Source: Verrucomicrobiota bacterium
GTDB lineage: Bacteria > Verrucomicrobiota > Verrucomicrobiia > Opitutales > UBA953
Assembly (NCBI GenBank): GCA_030831965.1
Contig: JAURJZ010000060.1
Coordinates: forward strand, 19,444-83,443
Direction: 5' to 3'
Length of the DNA: 64,000 nucleotides
Of this stretch, positions 16,962 to 29,200 are shown piece by piece. Each line of letters begins with the position of its first letter. The first letter of the stretch is position 1. The notes beneath the pieces were generated by a model. It was not told the origin of the DNA. It worked only from the letters and a program-made list of their open reading frames with translations, and made no database searches. Made by a program: the position numbers and the translations under genes.

Positions 16962-17226
16962 TGCCCCCTCAATCAGCAGGGGAATGGAGGAGAGTCCAGC
17001 GTCATAGCCGAGCCTCCCCCGCACCCCACCCCCTCCCAAAGCCTCTACATTTGGGCCTGTCGCCCTTTTTTCGCTTTTTTGTCACCAAAAGGGGTTGATT
17101 GCCCGATTCTAGCATTTAATCTTTCTTCATCGCAGTCACCCCCTGCGAAATCCCACCCCCTCAGTCGTTTCCGGACACCACTCCGAAAAATCTCCGCACA
17201 CCCCCGCCGAGACACCCTTGAATCCG
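16962..17226. promoter_or_regulatory. Divergent intergenic region between uvrA and the giant PEP-CTERM gene
   Basis: This is the longest non-coding stretch in the window (265 bases). It contains T-rich runs (about 17065-17080), the word GGGGTTGATT (17091-17100) and TTTAAT (17115-17120), the same combination as ahead of the other PEP-CTERM gene. TAATCT (17117-17122), 16 bases after TTGATT, is a weak -10 candidate. I see no tRNA, riboswitch or clear terminator in it. Confidence 0.4.
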
Positions 17227-20200
17227 ATGACTCCCAAGGCCAATCGCAGCCTCTTCCGCGCGTTGCTCGCCGCCGCCGCGCTGACTCCCGCAGCGCCTGC
17301 AGCCACGCTCTATTGGGATGGTGCCAACACCACGGTGAATGCCGATGGCGGCAACGGCACATGGGATGCCTCCGGGCTTGTCTGGAACGACGCGGAGAAC
17401 GGCGGAGCCTCGGTGGCCTGGACCGAGGGCGATGCCGCCGTCTTCGGCGGCGCCGCTGGCACGGTCACGGTCGACGGCGCCTTCTCGCTCGCGTCGCTGT
17501 CCATCACCGGCGGTTACTCCCTCTCCGGCGGAACGCTCGGTCTGGGCGGGCGCACCCTGACGACCTCGGCCACCGGCTCCGGTACCGACATCACCATCGC
17601 CTCGGCCATCTCCGGCTCCGGCGGCCTCACCCTCGCGGCCCATGGCGACACGTCCGTCACGGGCGGCGGCGTCGGCGGCAGCCTGTTGCTCTCGGGAGCC
17701 AACACTTTCACCGGGGGCGTCACGATCACCTCCGGTGTCGTCAACCTCAACTCGAGCTTCGGCGACGCCTCCAACTCGGTCACGCTCAACGGCGGCGGCC
17801 TCGTCGACGAGGGTGTCAACGCCACCTTCGCCCGCAACCTCGTCATCGGGTCCTCCGGCGGCGTCATTCGCAACTGGGGCTCGATCGCCAACACCTTCAC
17901 GGGGACCGTCAGCGGCACCGGCTTGGTCCGACGCACCGATGGCGGCACCTCGCTTTTCCAAGGCGACTGGTCCGGATCGGTCTCCCTCGAGGCCCAGCGC
18001 GGCTACTCGCTCGTCGGCGGCATTTGGAATTCCTCCGGTACCATCTCCACCAGCGGCGGCAGCGTCGGTTTCTCCCGCTCCGCCTCGCTCGGCACCGCCT
18101 CGACCTACCTTGCCCTCGCCAGCGGCGCCGCCCAAGGCAACTCCCGCGGTCTCCTGCTCGACTCCTCCCGCGTGGTCTCGGGTCGGGCCCTCAGCCTTGG
18201 CTCCGCGGCCGTCGCGCCCATCATCGGCTCCTCGGCGCTCAGCCTGACCGGCAACATCGCGGGCGTCCACCCCGGCTACGCCGGAACGTTCTCCACCGCG
18301 GCAAACGTGACCGTGGTCGAGCAGGGCTTCCACGCCCCCAACGCGGCCTTCGAGACCAACAACACGGTCGACATCTGGGGCGGCCCCCTCGTCGTCGGCT
18401 CGCTCAGCGGCTCCGGCACCATCACCACGAACGGCGTCGGTCGCGGCGACACCGGTCGCCTGGGCGGCTTCGGCACCCTGGTCTTCGCCGGATCTGCCTC
18501 CCAGTCCAGGTCGGGCGCCATGGTGGGGCGGCTCAACGACGCCGCCCTGGTCGTCGGCTCCAACAACGCCAGCACCACCTGGTCGGGCTCCCTCACCAAC
18601 GGCTCCTGGTCCGGCGGCGCGGCCTCGCTCCTCAAGCGCGGGAGCGGCACCCTCACCGTCACCGGCAACGGCGGCGCCAGCGGCGGCTACACGGTCGAGC
18701 AGGGCACACTCCGCTTCTCGGGAGCCAACTTCGGCTTCCCCGGCTCGGCCCGCTACGGCAACACGTTCGCCGTCCTTCAGGGCGGGGCCGTCGAGGCCGC
18801 GGCCAACTATCCCTTCTCCCAAGGACAGACCGCCTACCTCCTGGGCGGCACGCTGCGCTACATCAGCGGCGACATCTACGCGCCCCAGATCGTGATGGAT
18901 GGCGGGCGCATCGAGGGCAACGGCTTCCGCTTCGGCTACAACCAGGACCACTTCATCAACGTCCTTGCCGGGCGCGGCGCCTCGACCATCGCGGGCAACC
19001 TCAACCTCTATAATAACGGCACCAGCCTGACTTTCCGGGTCGACGATGGGGCGGCCGCTCGCGATCTCCTTGTCTCCGGCCAGCTCAACGATGCCGGCGG
19101 CTACGGCGGCCAGCGCCTCATCAAGGCCGGCCTGGGCACCCTGGCCCTCACCGCAACCAACGCCCGCTCCGGCGGCACGACCCTTCAGGGGGGTGTCATC
19201 GAGGTTGCCGCCACCAATGCGATCGGCACCGGCACCACCGCGGGCGTGACCCTCGAGGGCGGCACCCTGCGCGTCGACTACGCCCTCGGGGGGACCCTCG
19301 CCACCCAGCCCTTCAGCTTCGGCGGTGGCACGCTGCTGCTGACGGGCAACACCGGCGCCGTCACCCAGGGCATCGGCGCCACCTCCCTCGCCAACGGCAG
19401 CTCGACCGTCAGCGCCGTCCCCGGCGCCGGCGGCGCCACCACCGTCAGCTTCGGATCGATCACCCGCGCCGGCTCGGCCACCCGCGCCCTCCTCAACCTC
19501 AGCGGCACGGCGACCTGGACCACGACCCAGGCCAACGACGCCGCCGGCAAGCTCGCCGGGGTGCTCCTCGGCGGGGCCCTTGCCGCCAACGACGGCGCGG
19601 GCAACATCGTCAAGTTCGCCGGCACCCAGCTGGCGTCCAACTTCATCGAGAGCTCGACCGCCGACCTCGTCATCGGCGCCAATGTCACCGGCGACCTCGC
19701 CCTGACGAACCCCGGCACCACCACGGTCGGCACCCTCTCCCTTGATGGCACCGCCTCCGGCCGCACCGTCAATGTCGGCGCGGGCAACATCCTGCGCGTC
19801 ACCGGCGGCCTCCTCCAGGTCTCGTCCGGCCTCGCCTTCAACGTCGCCGGCGGCACCCTCACCGGCGGCGCGGCGGACAACACCGCGGCCGACCTGCTCG
19901 TCAACGCCACCGGCGGCCTGGCCGCGGGGGCGGGCATGACCCTTTCCTCGGTCGTCGCCGACAACGGCACCGGGGCCGTCACCCTCGTCAAGGGCGGGGC
20001 CGGCTCGCTGACGCTCAGCGGCGCCAACACCTTCACCGGCGGTCTCCTCATCCAGCAGGGCAGGGTGGCGGTCGGCTCGGACTCCTCGGCGGGCGCGGGC
20101 GCGATCACCGTCAACGACGGCGGCCAGCTCTACGCCACCGGCAACCTTTCCCGCGCCATCACGCTCAACGGCGGCATCGGCACGGCCGAGGGCGCGGGCA

Positions 20201-23200
20201 CCCTGGGCGCCCTCCGGCTCGAGGGCGGCGTCACCCTCTCGGGCGGGCTCACCGTCGCGCGCGACTCGCAGGTCACGACGTACGGCGGCGCCACCGCCAA
20301 CCTGACGGGCGCCGTCACCCTCAACGCCGCGCTGGTCAAGACCGGCTCGGGCACCCTCAATCTCACCGGGGCTGGCTCCAACTCCGGCACGGGCACCCTC
20401 GTCGTCAAGGAGGGTGTCGCCCAGGTCGGCCAGGGCGGCGCCTACAACAGCGTCAGCTACGACGCCTACGTCGCCTCCGGCGCGCGCCTGGTCGCCCTCG
20501 GCATCAATTCCTGGCAGGGCAACCTTGTGACCGTCGCCGCCGGCGGCGTCTTCGAGGTCAGCGGCTCTGGCACGAACGGGGCCCACAACAAGTTCCGCAA
20601 CATCAACCTGCTCGGCGGCAGCTGGATCGGCACTGGCGGGGGCAAGTACGCGGGCGAGGACGGTAACTTCGTCGACAGCAGCTTCGGCGTCTTCGTGGGC
20701 GGCTCCTCCCGGTCGCTCTTCGAGACCCCCAACAAGATCTCCCTGGCCGACACCCGTTTCTTCGTGCAGGACGTCACCGGTAATTCCGCGCCCGACTTCC
20801 TCGTCAAGGGCTCGTTCGTCGGCACCGGTTACCTCGGCGGCCTCGGCGCCACCCGCTTTGAGCGGCGCGTGGGCGGCTCGGCCAACTCGAACCACACCGC
20901 CACCATGGTGGTGCAGGCCGGCCACACCCTTGAGTTCGGCGGCGACGGCGCGATGGGCACCGGCGCCATCACCCTCGACGGCGGTCGCCTCCGCGCCACC
21001 TCGCTCGACGGCTTGGCGGAGTACCAGGTCACCGGACAGTCCTCGATGAACACGACCGCCACCGGCACCTTCCGCCAGGTCACGGTCGACACCGCCCGCG
21101 CCAATTCCACCTCGGACTTCGGCGACAACACGGTCTGGTCCTATCGCGGTCGACTGACGGTCGACGCCACCCGCACGATCGCCTTCCGCGAGGGCATCGA
21201 CGACGTCGCCTGGGTGCGCGTCTGGGGGACCGCGGCCGATGGCACGGCCGTCGACCAAGTCGTGCTCAACGACACCCGGTGGGATGTCACCACCGCCGGC
21301 ACGATCACCCTGGGCCCCGGCACCTACAACCTTGACGTCCGCGCCCAGAACGGCGGCGGCGGCGCGGGAGGCTTCCTGCAGTGGGATTTGAACGGCGGCA
21401 CCAACTGGTCCGCCATCGGCGTCCCGACCGTCTCGGGCGTCCGGCTCGTCTCCGAGCTCGGCATCTCCCAGACGCTCGCCAACAATGTCGCCCTCAGCCG
21501 CCGCTCGGAGGTCGAGGTCCTGGAGTCGGCCGACACCCTCACCCTCTCCGGCGTCGTCTCCGGCGCGGGCATGCTCGAGAAGACCGGCGCCGGCACGCTC
21601 GCCCTGACGGGCTCCAACAGCTTCACCGGCGGGCTCACCGTCTCGGGCGGCACCGTGCGCTTCTCCGCCGCCGCCAACCTCGGCGCCGGGGCCGTCAACC
21701 TCCTCGAGGGGTCGACCCTCGCCTATGGCGGCGCCTCGGCCCTGACGCTCTCCACCCCCGTCTCCGTCGAACTCGGCAACGCCACCATCGCCGTGACCAG
21801 CGAGTCCGGCACCCTCACCCTCGGTCAGGGGGTCGACAACTACCTGGCCGGCGCCGCCACCCGCGACGTCACCAAGGCCGGTCCCGGCGCCCTCGTCGTG
21901 GCTGGCGCCTCCACCGGCAACAACCGCTTCGTCGTCAGCGCCGGCTCGCTCTCAGTGACCTCGACCGACGCCTCCCGCGCCAGCGCCAGCGTCGGGGCCG
22001 CGGGCACCCTCTCCGTCTCGTCGGCCGTCTTCGGGGCGATCACCAACGCGGGCGCCGCCACCGCCGACTCGACCACCCTGGGCGCCCTCACCAACACCGC
22101 CGGCACCCTGACCGCCGCCAACGCCACCACCGTCGGTGCCCTCGCCGTCTCCGGCGGCACCCTCTCCCTCGCCGCCGCCACCGCCTCCGGCAACGTCGCC
22201 GTCACCGGAGGCACCCTCGCCGCCGCGGCCCTCGCCAACGCCGGCACCCTCGGTCTCTCCGCCGGCTCCGCCACCCTCGGCGCGATCAGCGCCGGGGCCA
22301 CCACCTTTTCCGGTGGCACCCTCACCCTCGCCTCCGGCTCGACGCTCGCCTCGGTCAGCAAGACCGGCGGCTCCCTGCTGATCGCCGGCAACGGCGCGGC
22401 CGGCACCCTCAATGTCACGGGCGACGCCGCCCTCGGCGGCGTCCTCCGCTTCGATCTCTCCTCGAGCCTGTCCTCCGGCAACGACCGCATCCTCGCCGGC
22501 GGCGACGTCAGCCTGCTCGGGCTCACCGAGGTCAACCTCGGCCTGCTCAGCGGCTCCCTCACCACGGGGCAGTACGTCCTGGTCTCGGGCGCCAGCGTCA
22601 CCGGCCTCGGCCTCATGTCCATCACGGGCGTCGCCTCTGGCGACTCGCGCCAGACCCTCACGCTATCCTCCACCGCCACGGCGAACCCCCTCTCGCTCAT
22701 CGTCGACGGCTCGGTCGCCAACCTTAGCTTCGCCAATGGCGGCACCGCCACCGGCGTGTGGTCCAACAGCCTCGACGACACTGTCTGGTCCAACGGCGGC
22801 ACCGACGACCGGTTCTTCTCGGGCGACATCGTCAGCTTCGGCGACCTCGCGGGCGTTGCCGCCCAGACGGTCACGCTGTCCGGCGAGCTCGTCCCCGGGG
22901 CGGTGACCTTCGCCAACACCTCCGCCACCACCTACACCCTCGCCGGATCCGGCGCCATCGCCGGGGTCACCGGCCTCACCGTCTCCGGAGGCGGGCGCGT
23001 CGTCCTCGCCAATTCCGGCACCAACACCTATTCCGGAGACACCACGGTCGCCTCCGGCACCCTCGAGCTCGGCTCGGCCTCGGTGCTCTCGGCCAATTCC
23101 GCCACCGTCGTCAACGGCGGCACGCTCGACATCGCCGCCGTCGCCAACGTCGCCGCCGGCGCCGTCACGCTATCCTCCGGCTCCATCGTCGGCACGACAG

Positions 23201-26200
23201 GCTCCCTCGTCGCCTCCGCCATCACCGTCAGCGGAGGCCTGCTCGACGCCAACCTGGCCGGCTCCGGCTCGCTCACCTTCAACGGCGCGGGCCAGACCTT
23301 CGCCTACGCCAAGTCCGCGGCCCACACCGGGGGCACCACGCTCGCGGCCGGCACCCTCAACCTCTCCGGGCAGGTCTCGGGCGCCCTCGCCCAGTCCGCC
23401 GGCACCACGCTCAACCTCTCCGGAACCGTCGGCGGCGCGCTGACCCTCGCCGTCGGCGCCACCGCCGACATCGCCGCCACCGGCGCGGCCAACGGCGGCG
23501 TCATCCTTTCCGGCAACCTGGTGTCCGGCTCCACCGTCACCTCCGCCGGTGCCATCGCCGGCGGCGCGACCGTCCAGCGCAACGCCACCTTGACCTCCTC
23601 GGGGTCCCTCGCCGGCGGCGCCACCATCGCCGCGGGCGGCACCCTGGTCACCTCCGGTTCCCTGTCCGGCAACGTCGCCAACGCCGGCACGCTCCGCTTC
23701 GCGGGCGCCGGCGAGGTCGCCTACTCCGGCGTCATCTCGGGCGGCTCCCTCGTCGAGAAGACCGGCGCCGGCACCGTCACCCTTTCCGGCACCGCCCACG
23801 GCATCGCCACGCTCGCGCTCCAGCAGGGCCGCCTGGTCGTCAACACCGGCTCCGGCGGCACCTGGAACAACACCCTTAACTACGCCAATGTCACCCAGGC
23901 CAACGGCACCACCCTGGCCTTCGGCAGCAACTCCTCGCTCAACGGCAACCTGGGCTTCGCGGGCGATTCCGCCATCGAGGTCGCCTCCGGCGTCACCGTC
24001 TGGAAGGACACCGCGGGCGTGCTTGGCGTCAACTCCGCCGGCGCGACCTTCCGCAAGACCGGCGCCGGCCGGCTGGTCATCGCCACCAACAACATGGGCT
24101 TCGGCGCCGGCGCCCAGGTCATCGTCGACGGGGGCACGCTCCAGTTCAACAAGGGCAACTGGTACTCGGGCAACATCGTCGGCCAGGCCAGCCTGACCGT
24201 CAACGCCGGCGGCACGGTTGACATCACGAGCTACCACGTCTTCGACGCCTACACCGGCTTCGTCCCCGTGGTCAACGGCGGCACCATCACCGGCAACGGG
24301 CAGGACGTCTATGTCGGCGGTTTTGTCATGACCGGCGGCACCGTCACCGGGACCCGCTTCGTCAACCTCACCGGCATCACGACCAACGCCTCGGCCAGCA
24401 CCGCCACCTACTCCGCCGACCTCGCCACCGCCGCGGCCACGATCAGCGTCGCCGACGGCACCGCCGCGGTCGACTTCCTCCTCGCCCCGTACTGGAACGG
24501 CACGGCCAACGCCACCGCGATCACCAAGACCGGAGCCGGCCTGATGCAGGTCACCCTCGCCGCCACCGGCACTCTCGCCTTGAACGAGGGCTCGGTCCAG
24601 GTCGGCGCCGGCGGCACCGCCGGCACCGTCGGCAATGTCACCTCCGCCGCGGGCACCAGCCTGAGCTTCAACCGTTCGGACGAGTACGCCCACGCCGCCA
24701 CCATCGGCGGTTCCGGCGCCGTCGCCCATGTCGGGGCGGGCAAGCTGACCCTCTCCGGCGCCAACACCTTCACCGGAGGCCTCACCCTCGCCGGCGGCAC
24801 CCTCGCCCTCGGCACCTCCGCCTCGGGCGGCTCCGGCGGGCTCACCGTCGCGACCGCGGCCGCCAACCTCGAGATAGGCGCGGGCGCTGAGGTCACCCGC
24901 ACGACCCTTGGCGGCACGGGCAGCCTGACCAAGTCCGGCGCCGGCTCCCTGACCTTCTCCGGGGCCAGCACCCTGGCCGGCGACCTCGCCGTCACCGAGG
25001 GCGCCCTCGCGCTGACCGGCGCCGCCTCCCTCGGCCATTCCGGCACGGTCGCCGTCGCCGCCGCCGGCACCCTTGTGGTCGGCGCCTCCGTGGCCGACAC
25101 CGGCACAGCCGCCATCACCAACGCCGGCACCCTCACCTTGGCCGGCACGACGGCCCGTTCCCTGTCCAACAGCGGCACGGCGACCATAACCGGGTCGGTC
25201 GGCGCCCTCACCGTCACGGCCGGCACCGTGACCAGCACCGGGAGCGCGGGCAATGTGACCCACACCGGCGGCGTCCTCAACCTGTCCGGAACATTCGGCT
25301 CGGTCGCCTCCACCAGCGGCGAGCTCCGCCTCAGCGGCACCGGCGGCGCGCTCACCGTTGGCGGCGACAGCGTGATCAACGTGGGGGGCGTCGGCGCGAC
25401 CTCCTCGGCCACGTTCACCTCCCTCACCCTGCAGGACGGCGCTTGGCTCGAGTTCGAGATCTCCGACCCCTCCGCCCTCGCGTTCCAGGACCGCATCGTC
25501 CTCAACGGGGGCGACCTCGACTTCTCGGGCCTGACCACGGGCATCATCCTGGATGTGCACGGCCTGAACCGCGCCACCGGGACCCGGGACGGCGCCACTG
25601 TCTTCAACCGCTACGCGGATTACACCGTCAGCCTGGTCAGCGGCGCCGGCCAGGTTATCGGCTACGACGCCGGCCTGGTCGACTTCACCATCGGCGGCTT
25701 CGGCACCGGGCTCGACGCGACCGGCACCTGGACCCTGCAGCAGGTCGCCGGAGGGCTCGACCTCGTCTACGAGGGAATCCCCCTGCCCGAGGCTCTTGTC
25801 ACGGTCGAGGCCAGCCTGACCCAAGGCTTGTCTGACAGCCAGGAAGGCCTGGATTTCCTCGCTGACGGCGACGAGCAGATCTTGGCCAAGGCGGGCGCGG
25901 GTCGCCTGACCGTGACCGAGGCCCTCACCCATGTGGGCGGCGTCAAGGTCAACGCCGGCACCCTCCTCCTCAGCGGGGCCACCGCCGACCTCGGCCCGGG
26001 CGATGTCACCCTCGCCTCCGCCGCGGTCCTTGAGCTTGACCGCGAGGGCGCCGTGGCGAGCAACATCGCCGGCGCGGGTGTCATCCGCAAGGTGGGATCC
26101 TCCTCGACCACCCTCACCGGCATCCTCGCCAACACCGGCGGGATCTTTGTCGACGCCGGCACCCTTGGCGCCAATTTCGCCCCCTACGCCGCCACGGTCA

Positions 26201-29200
26201 CCGTCGCCTCCGGGGCCTTCGCGGACTTCCTCGGGGAGCAGGCCCAGACCTTCGCGGGCAACCTCGCCGGCGCGGGCACCGTGCGCATCACCGGCGCCAG
26301 GGTTGTCACCCTTTCCGGCTCCAACTCCGGCTTCACCGGCACGCTCGACGTCCAGGACGGCGGGCTCGTCCTCGCCGCCGACCAAGCCGCGGGCTCGGGC
26401 ACCGTGCAGGTCGCCGCCGGCGCCACCGCCACGGTTTCCGGCGCCGTCACCCTCGGCTCGCTCGTCACGGGCGCGGGCACCCTGGCCAAGGCCGGGTCTG
26501 GCCTCTCGACCCTGTCGGTCGCCCCCACCCTGGCCGGCGACATCTCGGTCAACCAAGGCACGCTGCGCGGCGACTTCAGCCAGGCCAGCGGCGCGATCAC
26601 CGTCGCCGCCGGCGCCACGCTCGATTTCGCCACCGCCGGCTCCGCCTCACGCGGCGCGGCCGACATCACCGGCGCGGGCGCCTTCGCCAAGACCGGGGCC
26701 GGCACCCTCGCCCTCACCTCCGCCCCCGGCGTGACCGGCGGCATCCGCGTCGAGGAGGGCGTGCTCGCCGCCGCCGACTTCGGCACCTCGTCCGCCGTGG
26801 CCGTGGCCTCCGGGGCCACCGCCGAGGTCAACCTCGCCGGGACCGCCACCCTGGCCTCGACCTTCACCGGAACGGGCACCTTCCGCAAGGCGGGCGCCGG
26901 CACCCTCACGCTCGGCGCCACCGGGCTCGCCGGCTTCTCGGGCAAGATCCGCCTCGCCGACGGCGCCCTCGCCGTCAGCTCCTCGACCAGCTACGGCCTG
27001 GTCTCCGGTGCCGACGCCATCCAGCTCGCCGGCGGCGCGCTCGCCTTCAGCAACGGCCTCACCCTCGGCGGCGGCCTGGGCATCCAGGTCACATCCCTCG
27101 GCGGACGCCTGGACGCCTCCGCCCTCGGCGCCAGCGGCACCGTCACCGTCAACGGCGAGGTCTCGGGGACGGGCACCCTCACGATCGCGGGCAGCGGCAA
27201 CACCAGCGCCAGCGGCGGCGGCGACGCCGGCCTCGGCCTGCGCCTGGCCAACGGCGCCAACTCCTTCACGGGCGACATCCGGATCACCTCGGGGCTCGTC
27301 TCCTACACCTCCTCCGCCGCGCTCGGCAACGCCGGCAACCGCATCGTGTTCGACGGCGGCGGCATCCTCGACAACAACGTCAACCTCTCGCTCGCGCGCG
27401 CCATGCACGTGACCGCCAACGGCGGCCTCATCCGTCTCTACGGGGGGGCCAACGCCACCTACAGCGGCGCCCTGACCGGCGTCGGCGAGCTCCGCCGCAC
27501 CGACGGCGGCGACACGGCCTTCACCGGCGACCTCTCCGGGTTCACCGGCACCTTCACCAACCAGTCCAACTCGACCACCCGGTTCACCGGCGCCGCCGCC
27601 GCCTTCGGGGCCGCCACGATCAACGCCAGCAGCGGCAACGTCGGCTTCGCGGTCGGACGCGTCGGCGCCGCCACGGTGCGGCTCGACGGCGCCAACGTCT
27701 TCTTCGTCGACGGCGGCACCGCCGGCGGCACCTTCCAGCTCGTCGAGGGCCGGAACGCCAACTTCTACGCCGACACCAACACCGTCGCCCTTCCCAACCT
27801 CGGCGGCACGGGCGCCAACCTCTACCTTCAGAACAGCGGCACGCTGCGCCTGCTCTCCGGGTCGCCCACGCTCACCGGGGCCTTCCGGGCCAACGCCGGC
27901 ACCCTGGCGGTCGACGGCGCCGCGGTCGCCGCCGGCACCCTCGAGGTCTTCAACGGCGCCATCCGCTCCGACTCCGGCTCGATCACCGTCGCCGACGGCA
28001 TCTACATGGGCACCGGCACCCTCACCGTCGCCGGCGGCACCGTCAGCGCCGCGCGCATCCGCACCTCCGAGGGCGGCGGCACCGTCTCGACCATCAACCA
28101 GACGGGCGGCACGGTGAACATCACCGGCGCGGTCATCGAGAACGAGCGCAACAACTCGTTCATGCTCAACCACTGGCCGGGCGCCTCCACCTACAACCTC
28201 TCGGGCGGCACGCTCAACGTGCTCAACACCAACGCCAACCTGGGCTGGGACGGCAACGCCTACATCAACCAGTCGGGCGGCGTCGCCAACCTTCGCGGCG
28301 TCAACCTCGCCTCCGGCCGCAACAACGCCGGCGGCTACACCCTCTCGGGCGGCCGGCTCAACCTGGGCGTCGGCGGCGTCAGCGCCGCGTCGGCCAAGAC
28401 CTTCACGGCGGGCAACGCCACCCTCGGCGCGATGGCCAACTGGACGTCCGCCAGCGCCATCACCCTCAACGGCGCGACCGGCACGGTCATCGACACCACC
28501 GACTCGGTCGACGGCTCGACCGGCCGCACCATCACGATCTCCGGGGCCCTCGGCGGCACCGGGAAGCTCATCACCCAGGGCGCGGGCACCGTGGTCCTCT
28601 CCGGGGCCAACACCAACTCCGGGGCCATCCGGGTCGACTCCGGCACCCTCCGTGTCACCGGCACGCTCCGCGGCGGCGCGGCCCTGACGGTCGCCTCCGG
28701 CGCCTCGCTGGAACTCGACGCCACCAACATCTTCGTCGGCGGTCACGATGCGGCCCTGGCCGCGACCCAGACCCTCGCCGCCAACGGCGGCTCCATCTTG
28801 CTGGGCGGCGGCTTCGACTCCCGCCTCGGCAACATCAGCCTGAACGGGGCCACCCTCACCTCCAACCGCGGCCTGGGAGGCTACGACGCCTACCTGGCCG
28901 AGACCACGGGCGGCGCCGTGTCCGTCACCGTCGGCGGCGCCTCCGCCTCCCTGATGAACGGCACGGGCGGCATCCACCTCGGGTCCAATGTCCGGTTCGA
29001 CGTCGCCAACGCCACCGGCGACGCCGCGGCCGACCTCCTCGTCAGCCTCCGGCTCGACAACGGCGGCGCCATGGGCACCACCGGGTCGCTCACCAAGTCC
29101 GGCGCCGGCACGCTCGTGCTCGACAACGCCCTCAACAGCTTCACCGGCGGCGTCACCGTCGAGGCGGGCGTCCTCCGCATCGCCTCCGCCGGCTCCCTCT

